Shown here: positions 27,144-35,339 of the stretch, in pieces
How the letters are laid out: the number at the start of each line of letters is the position of its first letter
How positions within the stretch are numbered: the first letter of the stretch is position 1
From: Planctomycetaceae bacterium
GTDB lineage: Bacteria; Planctomycetota; Planctomycetia; Planctomycetales; Planctomycetaceae
Direction: 5' to 3'
NCBI GenBank assembly: GCA_041398825.1
Contig: JAWKTX010000016.1
Location: forward strand, 62,001 to 126,000
Length of the DNA stretch: 64,000 nucleotides
The notes under the pieces: model-generated
Database searches by the model: none
What the model saw: only the letters and a program-made list of their open reading frames with translations
What the model was told of the DNA's origin: nothing
Made by a program: the position numbers and the translations under genes

Positions 27144-28706
27144 ATGGAATGGATTGACGATACTTGTGCCCCTGGGCACAAGCAACGCCTTACGCCGATC
27201 GCGTTGTTCCTATTGGTACTGCTCGCCGGCTGTCGCACGCATGGATCTTCCGTGGCGACAAAACACTTGAGTCCGGTTGCTTATGAGCGTCATTCACTGC
27301 CTCGTGAAGAACAGAATGTGGCTGCTCCCGGTCAGGTAATCTGTCAGGTTGCCCACACCGACGATTTGGCAGACAGCCGCAGCAACGATCAAAAGGAAAC
27401 CAGCCCGTCCGAAAACGCAATCTTCGCTGATTCCGACGACTGGCCCAGTCAAACTACCACGGTTGACCTGCCTACCCTGGAGATGATGGCCGCTGGTTCC
27501 CATCCAGGACTACGACGTTTGCACCAACAGACGGCGGCCGCCTGGGCGAAGACCCGGTATATCGACAAATTGCCGGATCCTGTGGTTGGTGCGAATGTGT
27601 TTGGTCATCCAATCGAAACAGCTGCCGGTTCTCAACGAGCCAATCTGACAGTCATGCAAATGATTCCGTGGCTCGAACGCCTTGATGCCCAGGCTCAGCA
27701 GGCATGCTACGAAGCGATGTCCCTGCAGCAGGAGTACGAAGCGGAACGAGTGAGAATCATTGGGGAACTTCGTGTTCGCTGGGCCAGGCTCTACGTGCTG
27801 CAACGACAACGGCAAACAATCGCAGCAAATCAGCAGCTCATCGAATCGCTGACAAAAATCGTCACTGCAAGGCTGGCACTTAATCGTGGGTCTGCCGGGG
27901 ACGTCACACTGCTGACCGTCGAACTTGGAAGACTGAAAGAACGTTCGATTTCGGTGCAGCAACAAATCGTATCCACGACCGCAGAAATCAACCGGCTGGC
28001 AGGTCGTCCCGCTGCTCATCCCATCGCAATCCCGAATGAACTGCCAGTCGAACTGGCCAACTGGAATTACGAAATGCTAAGACAGGCGGCGTGGCAGCAG
28101 CAGCCACTCATCGCAGCGGCACATCTGAAAGCGTCTGCGACTCGATGGGGAATTGAAGTGGCGAAACTGCATCGTCGACCGGATGTGTCGATCGGTGCGG
28201 CGTGGCACTACATTGAAAACAATCGGCCGCCATCAGGCACCGTCGACGTCGGCCGCGACGCCTGGTCGCTTGGAGCCCAAGTCAGCATTCCGCTTCAGAG
28301 ACAAAAGTACGACGCAATGCAGGACGAGGCGACATGGAGACACGCAGCCTCGCACGCTTCGCTGGAAGACCTGCGTCTTGAATTCGACGCGATCATTCGG
28401 GATCAGTGGGAACAGGCTGTGGCTGCCCATGAGACAGCCACTCTGTATCAGTCGACAATCCTTCCTCAGGCCCGGCAGACGCTCGAATCCGATCAGCAAG
28501 CCCTGGCAAATGGGACCGTCGATCTGGATCGCGTGATTCAGGACATCCGTAACCTCCTGGCGCTGGAACTTGGATATCACCGGGCCATTGGCCAGATGGC
28601 AACCGCCACGGCGCGCATTCAGCAGGCAGTGGGGCAGGACCTTTCACCGGAGCACTCTGACAGGGCAGTCACGTCTGCAGATTTGCTCCAAACACAAAGC
28701 GAATAA
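27144..28706 (+). CDS. TolC/CusC-family outer-membrane efflux lipoprotein (520 aa)
   Basis: A lipobox (VLLAGC) follows the hydrophobic run TPIALFLLVLLAGC, so this is a lipoprotein. The body carries two OEP-type repeats rich in Gln, Ala and Leu (for example SLQQEYEAERVRIIGELRVR and YQSTILPQARQTLESDQQAL), the alpha-barrel hallmark of TolC channels. ATG at 27144 is chosen because CAGGG lies nine bases upstream; GTG at 27117 is the longest option. It sits between an ABC exporter and an RND pump and could serve either. Start position is uncertain; the family is clear. Confidence 0.9.
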   Translation: MEWIDDTCAPGHKQRLTPIALFLLVLLAGCRTHGSSVATKHLSPVAYERHSLPREEQNVAAPGQVICQVAHTDDLADSRSNDQKETSPSENAIFADSDDWPSQTTTVDLPTLEMMAAGSHPGLRRLHQQTAAAWAKTRYIDKLPDPVVGANVFGHPIETAAGSQRANLTVMQMIPWLERLDAQAQQACYEAMSLQQEYEAERVRIIGELRVRWARLYVLQRQRQTIAANQQLIESLTKIVTARLALNRGSAGDVTLLTVELGRLKERSISVQQQIVSTTAEINRLAGRPAAHPIAIPNELPVELANWNYEMLRQAAWQQQPLIAAAHLKASATRWGIEVAKLHRRPDVSIGAAWHYIENNRPPSGTVDVGRDAWSLGAQVSIPLQRQKYDAMQDEATWRHAASHASLEDLRLEFDAIIRDQWEQAVAAHETATLYQSTILPQARQTLESDQQALANGTVDLDRVIQDIRNLLALELGYHRAIGQMATATARIQQAVGQDLSPEHSDRAVTSADLLQTQSE

Positions 28707-28841
28707 ACGGAAATCCTGCTCTCCGCGCAATCTGTCGCAGGCAGACCAATCACCCGATTCGAGTCCCCGTCTTGTTTCGTGAATGATCCCTGGTTAGCAT
28801 TGCGGCATCGTTCCCGTGCGAATACTGACTTATCGGAATTC

Positions 28842-29267
28842 ATGATGACAACCCGGTGGCATTCATGTCGCTTCGTTGCTGTGCTCCTGACAATCTCAGG
28901 GATGCTTGCTGCCGGTGCGCTTGATTTGTCTGCCATCGGCTGTCCGGGAACAATCTCTGAGTCTGGTTCAAACGGGACGATTCCGGCCTGCAAACAGACT
29001 CCAGCGTGTTGCTGCTCGGGCAATCAGGCAACGCTGAAAGGGAGTCGGGTTTGCCACTGTTCCCACCCGCAATCGGAACCGATCGTTCCGGCTTCAAATG
29101 TTCCTGAAAGAAACATCCAATTCCAGGCCAGCCAGTATTGCGTCACGATAAACGACGAGGCGGTGACGCCACTCTCGTCCCACCCCGTTCTTGATTCTGC
29201 GACACTGCTGCGTCCATCCATGCTTTCGGGTGGGCTCTGCCTGCGGCATTGCATTCAGGTCATTTAG
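28842..29267 (+). CDS. Small exported Cys-rich protein (141 aa), candidate periplasmic metal binder
   Basis: The hydrophobic segment FVAVLLTISGMLAAGALDLS marks an exported or anchored protein. It has 11 Cys, clustered around ACKQTPACCCSGN and SRVCHCSHP, suited to metal binding. Its end reads GGLCLRHCIQVI, sharing the G-x3-R-x3-Q-V spacing with the protein at 21209. It lies directly upstream of the CusB-type adaptor gene. Start ATG could be 28842 or the adjacent 28845. Function unknown; the metal role is inferred. Confidence 0.7.
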   Translation: MMTTRWHSCRFVAVLLTISGMLAAGALDLSAIGCPGTISESGSNGTIPACKQTPACCCSGNQATLKGSRVCHCSHPQSEPIVPASNVPERNIQFQASQYCVTINDEAVTPLSSHPVLDSATLLRPSMLSGGLCLRHCIQVI

Positions 29268-29538
29268 ACGTCCTGACACTCAGGGTGCGCGCTGCGCTCG
29301 ATCATTTGTATGCCTTTTCGAACGCCGCGCAGACTGAGTTGCCCGAACGGTCCGTCATTGCATCGTGATCGTTTCGCCGGGCAACGTAACCCCTCGCTTC
29401 CGCTTCAGTTTCGCACGTGAATCACTCAGACGTGCGGCTGGCCGCGGCACTCTTTCCGGCACGGTTCCCGCCCGTCGGTGCTGTGCGCGGCCAGTCCGCC
29501 TTTCTTTGAATCTGTTCTTTCAGCAATGGGCAGCGACC

Positions 29539-31656
29539 ATGAATGATCGCAAACAGGACGCAGTCTCACAGCAAACGGCTGATGGATCAGCTTCGAAGCT
29601 ACCCGATTCTGCAACGAATCCAGGACGACTTCGGAAGTCGGGCATCTGGTGGATGAGGAATCTGTTTTCTGCCGGTTTGCTGCTGGCCGTGGGAACAGCA
29701 CTCATCGCCGGCATCGGCCTGGCGCAACGAATGGGTTGGATTTCTGCCGGCGGATTCACTTCTTCGGCAAACAGCGATGACTCGGAGATTCATACCTGTC
29801 CAATGCATCCACAGATTCGGCAGCCTGGTCCGGGACGATGTCCTATCTGTGGCATGGCGTTGGTCGCCGCTTCCGGCGGCGGTGCAGACCTCGATGAACT
29901 TTCCGTACAGATCGAAACTGCGCAGCGCCGGCTTGCCAACATTCAGACGGAGCCCGCACGGCTGATCCCGGTCAACGCCGAAATCCGCTCCGTTGGGTCG
30001 ATTGCGATCGATGAAAGTCGAATGTCGACAATCTCGTCGTATACCTCAGGCCGGATCGAACGCCTCTTCGCCGACTACACCGGCGTCGTAGTTGGTGAAA
30101 AAGATCACCTCGCGGTTGTCTACAGCCCGGACCTTTATTCAGCACAGGTAGAATACGTCGAAGCTCGCCGAGCTCTTTCCACATCGACATTGAGCGAACT
30201 CGAAATTGTACGTGAGACACAAGAGAAGCTCGTTGAGAATTCCAGGCGTCGACTCGTCGAACTCGGCATGACAGATGATCAGCTGGAGGCATTGGAGAAA
30301 ACCGGCCAAGCGCAATCGCGACTGACGATCTACGCTCCAATCGGAGGGACAGTCATCGAAAAACTGACGGCCGAGGGAGATTACGTTGATGCCGGAGAAC
30401 CAATTTACAAGGTGGCGAATCTCACAACAGTATGGCTGATGCTTGAGCTCTTTCCGGAAGACGCCTCACGAATACGGTTCGGACAACAGGTCACGGCCGA
30501 AATCCAATCACTACCTGGTGAACTGTTACAAGGTCGCGTTGGGTTCATCGACCCAACCGTCAACCCCCGGAAACGCACGGTGGGAGTTCGCGTTGAATTC
30601 CTCAATGAAGATCAGCGACTACGCCCCGGCGACTACGCCAGTGCGACGATCACGGTGCCGATCGGGCCGCAGGGAGAAGCCTACGATTCAGAACTGGCCG
30701 GTAAGTGGATCAGCCCGATGCATCCGCAGATCATTCGAGATCAACCGGGCCCATGTCCCATTTGCGGCATGGACCTTGTTCCCACCACACGCTACGGCTA
30801 CTCAGAACATCCAGTCGCACAGCCCGCGTCTCTGGTCATCCCGCGTTCGGCCGTGCTGATGGCGGGTTCGCACAGCGTGGTGTACGTCGAAGAGGAACAG
30901 GGGCGTTTTGAAGTTCGGGTCGTCACAATCGGCCCCATCCTGCGGGACCAGGTCATTGTGGTCGACGGACTCAGCGAGGGCGAGATGGTCGCAACAGCCG
31001 GTAACTTTCTCATCGACTCGCAAATGCAACTGGCTGGCAAACCCAGTCTGATTGATCCCACCCGAGCCATCGCAAGGCAAAACGAACGCAACACACCGCT
31101 TAGTTTTGATTCCATCACGGTGGCGCCCGTGGGCGGCGTTGCCGGTCGGCAACTCGAAGTACTTTATCAGGCCTACTTTCGAATTTTCGAGTCGCTCGCA
31201 AACAACGAAGTTCCTCAGCCGGCAGATGCCGGGGCACTTCATGAATTGGCAACATTACTCGCGAAAAGCGAGGAACTCAACGAAGCCACGCACCGACTGC
31301 TGCGGACGATTGCAGAGCGCAGCGAGCACCTGCACCACCTGTCTATCGATGAAGCTCGACTCGAAGCGTTTCGGCCGATCAGCCACGCGATCGTAACGAT
31401 CGCCACTCAGGCTCGCGGGGAACAGGCTTCTGATCCGGTCTTTCAGATGTTCTGTCCGATGGTGGAAGGCGGAGGCGGCGACTGGCTGCAGTCCGGATCA
31501 GAACTCCGGAATCCATACCGAGCCGTTGATATGCCACGTTGCGGCCTGGTTGTTCGGGAGTTGCCGGTGCAAACCAAGGCCCCATCATCAGACCCCGACT
31601 CAGATTTGTCATCCGGTAATGATTTGTCATCCGGTAATGATCAGGAGCAACCGTGA
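29539..31656 (+). CDS. cusB: CusB-type RND efflux adaptor with two heavy-metal-binding motifs and a DUF3347-like C-terminus (705 aa)
   Basis: An N-terminal membrane segment (residues 43-62) is followed by a heavy-metal-binding motif HTCPMHPQIRQPGPGRCPIC at 85-104. Adaptor domains then appear (ARRALSTSTLSELEIV helix, LTIYAPIGGTVIEKL lipoyl half, TVWLMLELFPEDA barrel). A second motif, SPMHPQIIRDQPGPCPICGM, lies near residues 391-412, inside the barrel region. The C-terminal part (about 525-690) ends with FCPMVEGGGGDWLQ and LRNPYRAVDMPRCG, the DUF3347 pattern seen with copper-related adaptors. ATG at 29539 is chosen; an Arg-rich frame upstream to 29365 lacks support. An 18-bp tandem repeat lies near its 3' end. 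It overlaps the pump start. Confidence 0.9.
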   Translation: MNDRKQDAVSQQTADGSASKLPDSATNPGRLRKSGIWWMRNLFSAGLLLAVGTALIAGIGLAQRMGWISAGGFTSSANSDDSEIHTCPMHPQIRQPGPGRCPICGMALVAASGGGADLDELSVQIETAQRRLANIQTEPARLIPVNAEIRSVGSIAIDESRMSTISSYTSGRIERLFADYTGVVVGEKDHLAVVYSPDLYSAQVEYVEARRALSTSTLSELEIVRETQEKLVENSRRRLVELGMTDDQLEALEKTGQAQSRLTIYAPIGGTVIEKLTAEGDYVDAGEPIYKVANLTTVWLMLELFPEDASRIRFGQQVTAEIQSLPGELLQGRVGFIDPTVNPRKRTVGVRVEFLNEDQRLRPGDYASATITVPIGPQGEAYDSELAGKWISPMHPQIIRDQPGPCPICGMDLVPTTRYGYSEHPVAQPASLVIPRSAVLMAGSHSVVYVEEEQGRFEVRVVTIGPILRDQVIVVDGLSEGEMVATAGNFLIDSQMQLAGKPSLIDPTRAIARQNERNTPLSFDSITVAPVGGVAGRQLEVLYQAYFRIFESLANNEVPQPADAGALHELATLLAKSEELNEATHRLLRTIAERSEHLHHLSIDEARLEAFRPISHAIVTIATQARGEQASDPVFQMFCPMVEGGGGDWLQSGSELRNPYRAVDMPRCGLVVRELPVQTKAPSSDPDSDLSSGNDLSSGNDQEQP
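31601..31640 (+). repeat. 18-bp tandem repeat, in frame, 2 copies
   Basis: GATTTGTCATCCGGTAAT is repeated directly near the end of the CusB-type gene and encodes DLSSGN twice. It lies in the flexible hydrophilic tail just before the stop, close to the overlapping pump start. The edges are given to within a few bases. Confidence 0.85.
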
Positions 31657-34600
31657 TGCTGGCAGCACTCATTCGCTTTTGCATTCGCGAACCGCTGATC
31701 GTGCTGGTCGCACTTGCGTTTGTCGTCGGCTTCGGCGTCTGGTCGACACAGACTGTCCCGATTGATGCGATTCCCAATGTGGGCGAGAACCAGGTGATTG
31801 TTCTCACCGCATGGCCTGGTCGTTCTCCCCAGGACGTCGAAGACCAGCTGACATACCCGCTGTCCGTGAGTCTGCTTGCTGTCCCGAATGCTGAAAGCGT
31901 GCGTGGCCGAAGCATGTTCGGTTACAGCTTTGTGCAGGTCACATTCTCGGACGACATCGATCTGTACTGGGCCAGGTCGCGCGTTCTGGAACAGCTGGGA
32001 ACCGCGGCTGCAGCGCTTCCGGAAGGGGTTGTACCAACGCTTGGCCCGGATGCCACAGGTTTGGGCCAGGTCTTCTACTATGTCCTGGAGCCCCCTCCTG
32101 GAATGAACCTTGCCGAACTCCGCAGTCTGCAGGACTTCGTGATCAAGTATGACCTGCAGTCCGTCGAAGGCGTCAGCGAGGTCGCCAGCGTGGGCGGTTA
32201 CGTTCGAAATTATCAGATCGAAGTCGATCCCGACCGTCTTCGCTTCCACAATGTCACCCTCGATCAACTTGTCACGGCAGTCCGCAGTTCGAACATTGAT
32301 GTGGGAGCCAGAACGGTCGAAGCAACCGGCATGGAATACATCATCCGCGGCCGCGGAACCATAGGCGCGGATCGGGATCCTTCTCAGGCGATCCATGATA
32401 TTGAGGAAACGGTCGTACTTTCACGAGAGGGTGTACCGGTCCGAATTCGCGATCTGAGTCGGGTGCAAATCGGTCCAGAGTTCCGTCGGGGGGCGATCGA
32501 CCTGAATGGGTCCGAGGCCGTAGGCGGGGTGGTCGTGATGCGATTTGGTCAGAATCCGCGCGATGTAATCGCTCGCGTGCGGGAAAAAATCGATCAGATC
32601 GAACCGAGTCTGGGGGGCGTCAGGATTCGCGCGATCTACGATCGAACAGGCCTGATCGATGAAACTGTAGGAACGCTGACCGGCGCACTTCGGGAAGAAC
32701 TGGTGATTACTCTGGTGGTCATCGTTCTGTTCCTGCTGCACCTCAGAGCAAGCATCGTCGTCGCGGTGACAATGCCGTTGGCGGTCTTAGTCTCGTTCAT
32801 CGGGATGAAGACTTTTGGCATCGACGCAAACATCATGTCGCTCGCCGGGATCGCAATCGCTATTGGCGAGGTCGCCGATCTTGGAATCATCATCTCCGAA
32901 AATATCTACCAGCATCTGGTGGAATGGGAGGCTGATCCGCAACTGCAGAATGAGAAGAGCCGGGAACAGGTTGTCATTGACGCCACAGAAGAAGTCGCGT
33001 CGGCCGTGTTGACCGGTGTCACGACGACGATCGTCAGCTTTCTGCCAATTTTCTTCCTGACCGGGCGCGACTACAAGCTGTTTGCTCCGCTGGCCTGGAC
33101 GAAGACATTCGCAATGATCGCTGCCATCCTTGTCGCACTTTTTCTGGTACCACTGTTGTGCCGAATGCTGCTTCGCACAACGAGATGGAAGACTCACCTG
33201 CGCTGGTCAGCAGCTGCCATAGCGGCCGGGGCGGGCATCGTTGCTGTCCCCCTGCTTTGGAATCCGGACCTGAGCGCTCAGTTGCCTGTCGATCAATCGA
33301 CATCGGCTGTCATCGCAGCAGCCTTCGCCGGGGGCATGGTATTGTTATTGTCCCGGGAACGGCTCCGACCCATCGAACGGAACCCAACCAGTCGACTGAT
33401 TCTGTTTTTCTACACCCCCACGCTGCGTTTCTTCCTGAATCACAAGATGGCTTTTGCCGCGATGCCGCTGATCATCGTCGTACTTGGAATGGGGGCATGG
33501 ATCGGAATGCCCGCGGTGCTGAGCCCTTTTGAATGGGTCAGCCGCCGGCTGGGAGCCGAACCAAATGATTTTCCGGGATACGTCGCATTGAAGCACTCTT
33601 TCCCGGGATTGCGAAGCGACGACTGGATCGCTCTGGACGAAGGCAGCTGGTTCTATATGCCAACGCTGTACCCGGCTGCCAGTTTCAGTGAAGCGATGCA
33701 GGTGCTGCAGACGCAGGATGCGCTCATTTGTGAGATTCCGGAAGTGGAAAATGTACTCGGCAAGATCGGACGGGTCGAATCGGCGCTCGATCCAGCACCG
33801 GCCGCGATGATCGAAACTTATGTGATGCTCAAGCCCACCAACCAATGGAGAGACGGCGTCACCATCGAAGACATCTGGAATGAAATCACTGCTGTCGCAA
33901 CGCTTCCCGGGGTCACCCCCGCATCTCCACTTCAGCCGATTGAAGGACGCGTTGTGATGCTCCAGAGCGGCATCAAGGCATCGATGGCGATTCGGATCTT
34001 CGGCGACAACCTGGAAGGACTCGCGAAAGCTTCTCTTCAGGTAGCCGAACAGCTCCGACAAAGTCCGTACGTTAATCCCGCTACGGTGAATCCCGACATC
34101 GTCATGGGCAAGCCCTACGTCGAGTTTGAAGTTGATCGTGAAGCCTCTGCCCGGTTCGGTATGACGACAATGATGGTGAATCAGGTCGTTGAAACCGCAC
34201 TCGGTGGCATGAACCTTACGACCACAATTGAAGGTCGCGAACGTTATCCGATTCGGCTCCGATATCAGCGAAACATGCGGGAACGTCTCGATCAGCTCGA
34301 TGAACTTCCTGTTGTCACGCCAACCGGCGAAGTCGTGGCCCTTTCTCGTCTGGCGAAGATGGAGACGACCTGGGGGCCCGGTATGATCAACAGCGAAGAT
34401 GCTCGACTGGTCGCCCACGTTTCGTTCGCTCCATCAGGCATCGCAGGAGATCTTGAAACGGTCGAAAACGTCGAGAACGCTCTCCGTAGTGCACAGGCCC
34501 TTCCCGACGACAATCCAGCGGCTCTGAATCTGCCCGCAGGCTATTCACTCGCCCCGGTTGGCTCATTCCAGAACCAAATCGAGGCAAATGAGCGATTGAT

Positions 34601-35117
34601 GCTCATCATTCCGCTCGTTGTCCTGACAAACCTGTTGTTGATCTATCTGGAATTCCGAAACTTAACGATCGCACTCATCATCTTTTTGCAGGTGCCCGTC
34701 GCATTTGCTGGCGGCATGATCGGTCTGGGCATCGCCGGGACTGAAATGAACACCGCGATCTGGGTCGGTTTTATCGCGTTGTTTGGCATCTCTGTAGACG
34801 ATGGCATCGTGATCGCTACCTATATGCAACAGCTGTTCATACGCCGAAAGCCGGAATCAATCGCAGACCTTCGACTCGCGACCACAGAAGCTGGCCAGCG
34901 TCGCATTCGACCGTGTTTAATGACGGCCTTCACCACCTTCGGCGCATTGCTGCCTGTGATGACAGCGACAGGACGTGGTGCCGACGTGGCCCGCGCAATG
35001 GCGCTGCCCGTCTTTTCCGGCATGTTCTTTGAACTCGTATCGCTGTTTGTCGTCCCGGTGCTGTTCTGCTGGTACATGGAATTCAGACTGACCGCTCCCG
35101 CCAGCGACACTCACTAA
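31653..35117 (+). CDS. cusA: Heavy-metal RND efflux pump, CusA/CzcA family (1154 aa)
   Basis: Starts by GTG (or ATG three bases on) overlapping the adaptor stop, so translation is coupled. About twelve membrane segments frame two large periplasmic loops. The N-terminus (IRFCIREPLIVLVALAFVVG) and PGRSPQDVEDQLTYPL are HME-RND hallmarks. In TM4 the proton-relay region reads IGEVADLGIIISEN, retaining the key Asp; in TM10 it reads GISVDDGIVIATYMQQ, with Asp in place of the Glu of CusA. It is driven by protons and exports metal ions from periplasm and cytosol, using the CusB adaptor and probably the TolC at 27144. Metal specificity (Cu/Ag or Zn/Co/Cd) cannot be fixed here; the Cys/His-rich partners suggest Cu or Ag. 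Confidence 0.94.
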   Translation: MMLAALIRFCIREPLIVLVALAFVVGFGVWSTQTVPIDAIPNVGENQVIVLTAWPGRSPQDVEDQLTYPLSVSLLAVPNAESVRGRSMFGYSFVQVTFSDDIDLYWARSRVLEQLGTAAAALPEGVVPTLGPDATGLGQVFYYVLEPPPGMNLAELRSLQDFVIKYDLQSVEGVSEVASVGGYVRNYQIEVDPDRLRFHNVTLDQLVTAVRSSNIDVGARTVEATGMEYIIRGRGTIGADRDPSQAIHDIEETVVLSREGVPVRIRDLSRVQIGPEFRRGAIDLNGSEAVGGVVVMRFGQNPRDVIARVREKIDQIEPSLGGVRIRAIYDRTGLIDETVGTLTGALREELVITLVVIVLFLLHLRASIVVAVTMPLAVLVSFIGMKTFGIDANIMSLAGIAIAIGEVADLGIIISENIYQHLVEWEADPQLQNEKSREQVVIDATEEVASAVLTGVTTTIVSFLPIFFLTGRDYKLFAPLAWTKTFAMIAAILVALFLVPLLCRMLLRTTRWKTHLRWSAAAIAAGAGIVAVPLLWNPDLSAQLPVDQSTSAVIAAAFAGGMVLLLSRERLRPIERNPTSRLILFFYTPTLRFFLNHKMAFAAMPLIIVVLGMGAWIGMPAVLSPFEWVSRRLGAEPNDFPGYVALKHSFPGLRSDDWIALDEGSWFYMPTLYPAASFSEAMQVLQTQDALICEIPEVENVLGKIGRVESALDPAPAAMIETYVMLKPTNQWRDGVTIEDIWNEITAVATLPGVTPASPLQPIEGRVVMLQSGIKASMAIRIFGDNLEGLAKASLQVAEQLRQSPYVNPATVNPDIVMGKPYVEFEVDREASARFGMTTMMVNQVVETALGGMNLTTTIEGRERYPIRLRYQRNMRERLDQLDELPVVTPTGEVVALSRLAKMETTWGPGMINSEDARLVAHVSFAPSGIAGDLETVENVENALRSAQALPDDNPAALNLPAGYSLAPVGSFQNQIEANERLMLIIPLVVLTNLLLIYLEFRNLTIALIIFLQVPVAFAGGMIGLGIAGTEMNTAIWVGFIALFGISVDDGIVIATYMQQLFIRRKPESIADLRLATTEAGQRRIRPCLMTAFTTFGALLPVMTATGRGADVARAMALPVFSGMFFELVSLFVVPVLFCWYMEFRLTAPASDTH

Positions 35118-35231
35118 CAAACACTCACAAGCAGTGACAACCACACATTCAACTCCAGCCATGCAGCGCGTTGTCCGGCGTGCAGGCTCTTCCTGAAATC
35201 ACGCTGCAACAGGAGCTCCGGACAAGAGCGT

Positions 35232-35295
35232 TCGACAGGTGCGATCCATCCATTTGGCGGCGAAGCGTCTGGCAATGTTCCGATCCACCTGTCGA
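35232..35295. repeat. 10-bp inverted repeat between convergent genes
   Basis: TCGACAGGTG (35232-35241) pairs perfectly with CACCTGTCGA (35286-35295) over a 44-nt spacer. It sits between the ends of the RND pump gene and the minus-strand gene at 35340. It could form a stem that ends transcription from either side, but no T-run is present. The function is open. Confidence 0.4.
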
Positions 35296-35339
35296 GGGGG
35301 GACACTGCTGGAAATGGGGACCGCGAGTGGAAACGCGTT

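Noticed and set aside
33345..34418. A 357-codon minus-strand open frame
   Set aside because: Antisense to the RND pump gene; composition is that of a shadow frame and no start signal is present.
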